From DASSUW01 sp035717845 (GTDB lineage: Bacteria > Actinomycetota > Thermoleophilia > Solirubrobacterales > Solirubrobacteraceae), in the NCBI GenBank assembly GCA_035717845.1, contig DASTIC010000082.1, positions 1-41,459 on the forward strand: 41,459 nucleotides of DNA. Reading direction: 5' to 3'. Positions 39,474-41,459 of this stretch are shown here, piece by piece. Within the stretch, counting starts at the first letter, position 1. Every line of letters starts with the position of its first letter. Both the position numbers and the translations under genes were made by a program. A model generated the notes under the pieces. That model was not told where the DNA came from and searched no databases. It saw only the letters and a program-made list of their open reading frames with translations.

Positions 39474-41020
39474 TGCTGCGCCCCCTTGTCGACGATCTGA
39501 ACGAGCGCCGCGAGCGGGCGAAGCTCGGTGGCGGTGAGGAGCGGATCGCGCGGCAGCACGAGCAGGGAAAGCTGACGGCTCGTGAGCGGATCGCTCGGCT
39601 GGTCGACGCCGGGACGTTCACGGAGCTGGGGATCCATGCCGGGATCCACCACTCTGTGCGGGGGCTCGAGGGGCGCGAGGCTCCCGCCGACGGCGTGATC
39701 ACCGGCTACGGCCGGGTCGACGGGCGGATGGTGGCGGTCTGCGCGTACGACTTCACGGTCATGGCCGGCTCGATGGGGACCACGGGGGAGCTGAAGGTCG
39801 CGCGGCTGCGGGAGCTGTCGTTGAGCAAGCGGATGCCGTTCGTGTGGCTGCTCGACTCGGCCGGTGCACGCATCCAGGAGGCGGTGGGCTCGCTGTTCGC
39901 CGGCTCCGGCCACCTGTTCCGCGAGGAGGTGGTGGCCAGCGGCGTGATCCCGCAGGTCGCGGCCCTGATGGGCCCGTGCGCGGCCGGCACCGCGTACATC
40001 CCGGGGCTCGCGGACTTCGTCCCGATGGTCTCCGGCCGCGGCTCGATGGCGCTCGCCGGCCCCCACCTCGTGCGCGCGGCGGTCGGCGAGGACGTCACCC
40101 AGGAGGAGCTGGGCGGAGCGCGCCTGCACTGCCGCACGTCGGGGGTCGGCGACCTCGAGGTGGCCGACGACGAGGAGTGCCTCGCCCGCATCCGCGAATA
40201 CCTGTCGTACTTCCCGTCGCACTGCGAGGAGCGCCCGCCGGTGCGGCCGAGCGACGACCCGGTCGACCGCATGGACGACGAGCTGCTCGACGTGCTGCCG
40301 GACTCGAACCGCCAGGCGTACGACATGTACGACGTGATCCGGCGCATCGTCGACGACGGTCAGTGGCTCGACCTCAAGCCCCGCTTCGCGCGCACGATCA
40401 TCACCTGCCTGGCCCGGATGGGCGGCCGGCCGGTCGGCATCGTCGCCAGCCAGCCGAGGCACCTCGGCGGGATCCTCGACAACGACTCGGCCGACAAGGC
40501 GGCCCGCTTCGTGAACCTCTGCAACGCGTTCTCGCTGCCGCTCGTCTTCCTCGTCGACGTGCCCGGGTTCATGGTCGGCACCAAGGTCGAGGCGGCGGGC
40601 ATCATCCGCCACGGGGCGAAGATGCTCTACGCGGTCGCCAACGCGACGGTGCCCAAGATCACGGTGGTGGTGCGCAAGGCGTACGGCGCCGGCTACTACG
40701 TGATGAACGGTCGCGCCTACGAGCCGGACCTGATCGTCGCCTGGCCGAGTGCCGAGATCTCGGTCATGGGGCCCGAGGGGGCGGTCGAGATCGTCTTCCG
40801 CAAGCAGGTCGAGGAGGCCGAGGACCCGGCGGCCAAGCGGGCCGAGCTGATCGAGGCCTACCGCGCGCTGATCGACGTCTACGTGGCCGCCCGCAACGAT
40901 ATGGTCGACGACGTGATCGACCCGCGCGAGACCCGCCCGACGATCATCCGCGCGCTCGAGATGGCCGAGGGCAAGCGGGTCGAGCGTCCCTTCAAGCGCA
41001 ACGGCGTCGTCCCCGTGTGA
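39473..41020 (+). CDS. Acyl-CoA carboxylase carboxyltransferase (beta) subunit
   Basis: The 515-residue protein has two crotonase-like carboxyltransferase halves, as in propionyl/acetyl-CoA carboxylase beta. The first includes the typical ARERIARLVDAGTFTELG and DFTVMAGSMGTTGELK followed by LLDSAGARIQEAVGS. The second includes VGIVASQPRHLGGILDNDSA, FLVDVPGFMVGTKVE and YGAGYYVMNGRAYEPDLIVA. It transfers carboxyl from biotin to an acyl-CoA. Its partner biotin carboxylase is not in the window; the small biotinyl carrier at 26632 may serve it. GTG 39473 overlaps the arginase-family stop (TAGTG); a longer frame back to 39041 is a shadow of that gene. Confidence 0.92.
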   Translation: MLRPLVDDLNERRERAKLGGGEERIARQHEQGKLTARERIARLVDAGTFTELGIHAGIHHSVRGLEGREAPADGVITGYGRVDGRMVAVCAYDFTVMAGSMGTTGELKVARLRELSLSKRMPFVWLLDSAGARIQEAVGSLFAGSGHLFREEVVASGVIPQVAALMGPCAAGTAYIPGLADFVPMVSGRGSMALAGPHLVRAAVGEDVTQEELGGARLHCRTSGVGDLEVADDEECLARIREYLSYFPSHCEERPPVRPSDDPVDRMDDELLDVLPDSNRQAYDMYDVIRRIVDDGQWLDLKPRFARTIITCLARMGGRPVGIVASQPRHLGGILDNDSADKAARFVNLCNAFSLPLVFLVDVPGFMVGTKVEAAGIIRHGAKMLYAVANATVPKITVVVRKAYGAGYYVMNGRAYEPDLIVAWPSAEISVMGPEGAVEIVFRKQVEEAEDPAAKRAELIEAYRALIDVYVAARNDMVDDVIDPRETRPTIIRALEMAEGKRVERPFKRNGVVPV

Positions 41021-41023
41021 CGG

Positions 41024-41029
41024 TACCCT
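41024..41029 (+). promoter_or_regulatory. -10 box (TACCCT) of the PAS gene, leaderless
   Basis: GGTACCCTCGCCGCCC runs directly into GTG 41038, with 8 bases between TACCCT and the start. It is almost identical to the sequences in front of 13082 and 23465. It lies 3 bases after the carboxylase stop, so the PAS gene is probably a separate transcript. Confidence 0.5.
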
Positions 41030-41037
41030 CGCCGCCC

Positions 41038-41459
41038 GTGATCGGCATGGACGGCTTCACGCTGCTCGGCGCCATCCCCGTCGGCCTCCAGGTCTGGGGC
41101 GAGGAGCCCGGTGGCCTCGCGCTGCGCTGGGCGAACCACGACGACGCGCGCGAGGTCGGCCGCGCGGCGGCGCTCGCGGCGCTGGAGGGCGAGGACGTCG
41201 AGATGGTCGAGGACTGCGGGGAGGCGGGCTGGTGCCGCGTCCGCGCCCGGGCGCTCGGCGACGGGAGCGTGATGGTGACGCTCGAGGACTTCAGCGACGT
41301 CCGGGAGCGGGAGCGGCTCAACGCCGCGATCGTCGAGAACCTCCAGGACGGCGTGCTCGTCGTCGACATGAGCGGCCGGATCGTGCGCGCCAACGCGGCC
41401 GCCGCCGATCTCTGCCGGGTGCCGCTCGACGAGCTCGTCGGCACGCGGCTGCGGGACGT
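41038..41459 (+). CDS. PAS-domain signalling protein (3' end outside the window)
   Basis: The frame runs from GTG 41038 to the window edge, about 140 residues. The first part (MDGFTLLGAIPVGLQVWGEE to DGSVMVTLEDFSDVRERER) looks like a degenerate PAS domain that binds no obvious cofactor. A second PAS starts at LNAAIVENLQDGVLVVDMSG, followed by RIVRANAAAADLCRVPLDEL and VGTRL. The output domain is not visible; a histidine kinase, diguanylate cyclase or phosphatase are all possible. A leaderless start is supported by the TACCCT box 8 bases upstream. Confidence 0.75.
   Translation, partial: MIGMDGFTLLGAIPVGLQVWGEEPGGLALRWANHDDAREVGRAAALAALEGEDVEMVEDCGEAGWCRVRARALGDGSVMVTLEDFSDVRERERLNAAIVENLQDGVLVVDMSGRIVRANAAAADLCRVPLDELVGTRLRD

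Overview
The window is very GC-rich (roughly 70-75% by eye) with third codon positions almost always G or C and many GTG starts. Gene content points to a high-GC actinobacterium: sigma factors with long C-terminal extensions, acyl-CoA carboxylase subunits, apparently leaderless mRNAs, an acetoacetate-CoA ligase and a DUF3037/HipA-like pair. My best guess is class Thermoleophilia, order Solirubrobacterales; this is inference from gene style, not a database match. The DNA is almost fully coding, without CRISPR array, rRNA, integrase or recognisable transposase.

Layout. 1-741: tail of a membrane-anchored sigma factor and tRNA-Pro(CGG). 751-4573 (minus): small helical protein, PAS/GAF/SpoIIE phosphatase and FAD oxidoreductase. 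4648-6823 (plus): a glucose dehydrogenase-like pseudogene with two internal deletions, then a membrane protein coupled to a 60-residue protein. 6820-11860: acetoacetate-CoA ligase (minus), HipA-like kinase + DUF3037, lipoprotein sugar dehydrogenase, MBL hydrolase. 11961-16029: amino-acid dehydrogenase, sigma factor fused to a zinc-finger anti-sigma-like segment (both minus), ArfB-like hydrolase, secreted beta-propeller protein. 16139-19455: AceE-like E1 and L-2-hydroxyglutarate oxidase-like protein. 19452-23465 (minus): MFS exporter, membrane/LuxR fusion, NAD epimerase, NUDIX hydrolase. 23491-25224: rubredoxin and membrane spermidine-synthase-like protein. 25359-28647: alpha-oxoamine synthase with biotinyl carrier (minus), helical protein, acyltransferase, SDR remnant. 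28644-33472 (minus): second MFS exporter, cupin, aminotransferase, SDR, degenerate ABC ATPase. 33557-41020: acyl-CoA dehydrogenase and secreted zinc carboxypeptidase (minus), then enoyl-CoA hydratase, arginase-family protein and acyl-CoA carboxylase beta (plus). The window ends in a PAS-domain gene.

Functional theme: acyl-CoA and short-chain carbon metabolism (acetoacetate activation, acyl-CoA dehydrogenase, enoyl-CoA hydratase, carboxylase beta, biotinyl carrier, 2-oxo acid E1, 2-hydroxyglutarate oxidation) mixed with signalling and export genes.

The most unusual signal is a family of about 200-bp intergenic elements at 11836-12049, 25243-25345 (half element) and 30146-30344. They share conserved inverted arms (core AACGTCAACGGCGGCTGGG) but enclose entirely different palindromes, and an arm lies within a few bases of a gene 3' end at each site. 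Two of them carry TATAGCG at the hinge between inverted copies. Other points of interest: several genes lack an ATG/GTG/TTG where family and promoter evidence place the start; rubredoxin and the next gene share a frame interrupted by a single TAG; one palindromic -10 box appears to drive two divergent leaderless genes; two 15-bp operators flank the start of the second MFS gene.
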